Shown: piece after piece, positions 29,168 to 32,172 of the stretch
How positions within the stretch are numbered: position 1 is the first letter of the stretch
Layout of the letters: each line of letters opens with the position of its first letter
Assembly: GCA_003049465.1 (NCBI GenBank)
Contig: PYSS01000217.1
Span: 1-32,172 of the forward strand
Length of the DNA: 32,172 nucleotides
Source: Magnaporthiopsis rhizophila
Taxonomy: Eukaryota; Ascomycota; Sordariomycetes; Magnaporthales; Magnaporthaceae
Direction: 5' to 3'
Translations under genes and position numbers: made by a program
The notes under the pieces: generated by a model
Databases searched by the model: none
Seen by the model: the letters and a program-made list of their open reading frames with translations, nothing else
What the model was told of the DNA's origin: nothing

Positions 29168-31225
29168 ATGTCTGATCCATCTCGTCCGGCACCGCCGGGC
29201 TCGGCACCACCTGCGTCGCCTGTTCCTCACTCGGCCGTCGTCGCTTTACGTCCGGTGCTGGCATCGGAACACCTTCCTCCTTCATCGCCGGAATCGACAT
29301 CGGGACTGATGGAGTTTTCTTCGCCGACTTCTGGGGGCCTCGAGGTGGTCGCGACGCCCTACAAGACGACCGCGACGACCGCCGAGATCCCGACGACTCC
29401 TGTGCCCGCACCCATACGACAACCGCAGCAGGACTACTGGGACGAGAAGATATGCCTCGAGGTCGAATATAACGCCGATTACCCCCCTGAAACTATCGTC
29501 AACGACGGCAACAGCACTGGTGGCGCCGATATCAAGATCTCCACGACCGGTGGCTACCCTGCGCCTGGTGGCCTGAGGCGGTCTAACACTAACGGTTCTG
29601 CCATCTCCGAGCCCGCGCCCGCCTACAGGACCGGCGAGGCCTTCGCCAACTCGCCGGCCTCCGAGAGGGGTATGTGGAGGGGCGACGCGGGCGTGAGCGA
29701 GGCCGACCGGCCGAAGCAGCTTGGCGACACCCTCTTTGGATTTCCCAAGAAGAAGGTCATCATGATCGGCGCTGGCATCTTTCTCCTGATCGGCGTCATC
29801 GTCGCCGTCTCGGTGGGTGTCACTCTGGGTCTCCAGAACAAGGCCTCGGCCGCCGCTGCGAATGCCGAGGGCTTGACGCTGGACAACACCAGGCTCGCAG
29901 CCGTAAACTGGACAGAGGGCGTAAGCGGCACCAGCCACACCGCTATCTTCTACCAGTCCCGCGACAACTCCCTCATGGCGAGGGCGCACGACTCGCTCAG
30001 CAACAAGTGGCGGACCATCAACTTGACAGCCGCAGTCCTCAAGATGACCAAGGTGCCTTCGCTAGATATCCTCTCCGGCACGCCCATCGCTGTGGCCAGC
30101 AACAACTACCAGCAGTCGCTCTACTATCTCAACTCGCGCCGCCAGGTTCAGGAGCTCTTCACGGCCAACTTCAACGGCGACGAGTGGTTAAGCGGCATGT
30201 TCTCGTCCAAGATCCAGGCCCGCGCCGCCTCTGGAAGCAAGCTGGCGGCCGTCAGGCAGACCTGCACCAACTGCAGCCAGTCTCTCTTTGTCACATGGCA
30301 GGACGACGACGGCAAGGTGCGCCTGGCAAACTTCACGGCCGACGCCTGGCAAGAGATGCCACCCATCGCCGAAAGCGCCGCGCCGGGCACCGGCCTTGCC
30401 ATCACGAGCTTCACCGACTTCCGCGGCACCGGACCCTTCGGCACCGACACCAACGCCCTTCGCGTCTACATGTCTGGCGGCACCACGCTCATGGAGTACA
30501 TCTACGGTCCCGAGAACAACTTTGCCTGGACCACCGGCAACTTCGGTAAGTCTCCATAAAATCTGACGAGCCCCTGTCCTGTCCCAGAAGCCGACCCTCT
30601 TTTTCTTTTTGCCCTTCTTTTACTCCCCTGCCTTTCCCTTTTGCTTTTCGTTCCTGGGCAGGGGCTGCCACGACTCAGCATCCCCATGTCTTGGCGCAAT
30701 GCATGAAACCTAACCCTGCATGATGCCCCATTACCCCTGTCACCCTCCCTGGCTTGACAGGCAGCCCTGGCAGGCCAGGGCGGGCATGTTGAATTCGAAA
30801 ACCTGCAAAAAAAAAAAAAAAAAAAGCTAGGGTTACGAGGATGCAACTCGCCAACGGAAACGGCGTTGCCGCAGACCAGCTAACCGTTTTGTGCCCCACC
30901 CACAGGAAACGCCCTCGCGTCAGGCCTGCCGGTCACCCCGAGCCCGGATATCTCATCGATCACGTACGGCCCCAACGGATGGATGAACAACCTGGTGACG
31001 TGGACCAACGACCGCGGCGCCATCATGTCGGCCGTCTGGCGCGGATCGACATGGTCGATCCAGCCGGTCGCGCTCACGGGCCAACCAGCCGGTGTCAACA
31101 CCTTCACCAGCATCGCGACAACACAGGAGATGCGCCTCTACGCCCGCCAAAAGGGCGGAAAGATTCACGAGTTCGCGACCAACGCGAGCAACCCCTTCCT
31201 CTGGACGTGGCAAGGCGCTTTGTGA
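29168..31225 (+). CDS. Type II membrane protein with fungal fucose-specific-lectin-like propeller
   Basis: Exons are 29168-30545 and 30906-31225, split by a 360-base intron (GTAAGT...CCACAG), giving 565 residues. Residues 1-193 are Pro/Ser/Thr-rich and probably cytosolic. Lys194-196 precede one transmembrane helix (197-222, VIMIGAGIFLLIGVIVAVSV and onward), so the rest should lie outside the cell or in the lumen. Residues from about 235 to the end resemble the six-bladed beta-propeller of fungal fucose-specific lectins: repeats with TAIFYQSRDNSL, SLYYLNSRRQVQEL, SLFVTWQDDDGKVRLANF, ALRVYMSGGTTLMEYIYG and MRLYARQKGGKIHEFATN, each ending near an aromatic or W-x-x motif. Several Asn-X-Ser/Thr sites support an outside location. 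Sugar-binding residues cannot be checked by eye, so carbohydrate binding is inference. The ATG at 29168 has good context (GACCATGTCT) and is preferred to the in-frame 28943. Confidence 0.82.
30807..30825 (+). repeat. Poly(dA) tract, 19 bases, inside the lectin intron
   Basis: A run of 19 A lies 80 bases before the intron acceptor. It follows a 7-base-pair hairpin (GCCCTGG 30764-30770 with CCAGGGC 30775-30781). Together they account for part of the unusual intron length. Confidence 0.7.
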
Positions 31226-32172
31226 GGGGTGTTGGTTATATCCACACTTGCCCCTCACTTGTTCCTTTTTTTTTTTTTTTTTTTTTTTTTTTCCTACGCG
31301 AAGCCGTCAGTGTCGACTTTTTTTGGGGTCTTTTTTCTTCCTTTTTCTCGTCATGATGGACCCTCGGGGGATATACTATTATCTTCTCGAAACTGCTGGC
31401 CCCATGTCCTGCGGACGAGGTTGCCCTTAAACTTATTGTGGTTTTCGGTCTCGGCAGCAGTCAATGAGGATGACAGGGGAAATTTTTACATGAGGAAAAT
31501 AAGGAAAAGCCCGATATGGGGGGGATCGGGGACTCGGGGGTTCAATGGGATGAGTGGGTGTTGATGGTGACTGTTGGTTTGTGGGAAGTGGAAGGGCAGG
31601 GACCCCATCGGCCGCGGCGCGAGTTCTCCGACTCGGGTCCCCTTCTTGCGGAAGGAGAGAAAGAGAAACGGTGGTTTCTTACGCTGCAGCAACATCGCAC
31701 ACACTAGGAACATTACTTCGAGCCCATCCAACGGTTTCGCGACGTATTGAAATGACGACACAACCAAACAACGAAGCAGCCAAAACACTATCTTTTTGGG
31801 GATTCTCGTTCCTTTTTGTTTCGTGTTTTTTTTTCTCATATTTTCTTTTTTTTGTTTTCGTTTTTCTTTTTCATGCTTTTTTTTTTCTCTGTTTTCTTCC
31901 CAATATTATTCCTAACCTTCTCTTCCCTCGCTCTCACTTCCTTATTGTCCGTCTTTTTTTTCTTCTTCTACTACTTTTTCTGTTGGCCGTGTTTCTCCTT
32001 TCTCTTAGCACCGGCCAACATTTTCTGTACAAAGGGGGTTGGATTTTTCTTCTTCTTTTATAACCATAAACCAAAGGGAGTTGCACAGGGCGGATCGGGA
32101 CATTGGATACCAAGGTGATGGAACTGGGGCTGGATTGAACAAACAGAGGCAGACAAGGGCTGCGGCATAGCG
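31226..32172. other. Lectin 3' region and T-rich right edge
   Basis: After the lectin stop comes a run of 27 T at 31266-31292, then about 450 bases of mixed sequence. From about 31790 to 32060 the plus strand is dominated by T with some C, resembling the pyrimidine-rich leaders of other genes in this window. It may precede a plus-strand gene beyond the edge. Open frames through it are Phe/Leu strings, not genes. Confidence 0.45.
31266..31292 (+). repeat. Poly(dT) tract, 27 bases
   Basis: A run of 27 T begins 41 bases after the lectin stop codon, so it is probably within the 3' UTR or just beyond it. Its exact length is uncertain, as for any such homopolymer. Confidence 0.8.

Overview
The window is nuclear DNA of a filamentous ascomycete. 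Genes are short-exon, with introns of about 60-180 bases (one of 360) that begin GT(A/G)NG(T/C) and usually carry a CTAAC/CTGAC branch site. Coding parts are GC-rich, with third positions dominated by C and G. A RID/Masc1-type DNA methyltransferase, a fungal Atg29, a fungal Nup53, a CYP52-like P450, a GH76 mannanase and a fungal fucose-lectin propeller together point to Sordariomycetes, most likely Sordariales near Chaetomiaceae. The family-level placement is inference.

Layout, left to right: (1) 1-1868, a leader or intergenic region with a 36-base A tract and a probable 5' UTR intron. (2) 1869-4927 (+), the RID-like cytosine methyltransferase, interrupted by one in-frame TAG at 3605-3607. 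(3) 6281-8429 (-), a three-exon GH76 (Dfg5/Dcw1-type) cell-wall mannanase with a transmembrane segment and a long tail. (4) 11779-12987 (+), an EAF-domain transcription elongation factor. (5) 14942-15682 (+), a small single-pass membrane protein of unknown function. (6) 16081-18017 (-), a three-exon cytochrome P450. (7) 19527-21323 (-), a four-exon ATG29. (8) 22014-23522 (+), a two-exon NUP53, divergent from ATG29. (9) A gap of about 5.6 kb with no convincing gene. (10) 29168-31225 (+), a type II membrane protein with an extracellular fucose-specific-lectin-like propeller. The right end is T-rich and probably regulatory.

These are mostly housekeeping or ordinary accessory genes with separate jobs: genome defence, cell wall, transcription elongation, lipid or alkane oxidation, autophagy and the nuclear pore. 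I see no biosynthetic cluster, transposon, tRNA, rRNA or CRISPR array. The most interesting locus is the methyltransferase. RID is required for repeat-induced point mutation (RIP) in Neurospora. Here the gene carries a single CAG-to-TAG-type stop, which is the kind of change RIP itself makes, before the last two catalytic-domain motifs. The rest of the frame stays open for another 440 codons. Its flanking regions carry several SUMO-interaction-like motifs and three exact 30-residue repeats. Exon boundaries were read by eye from splice signals and family motifs and have not been tested against RNA.
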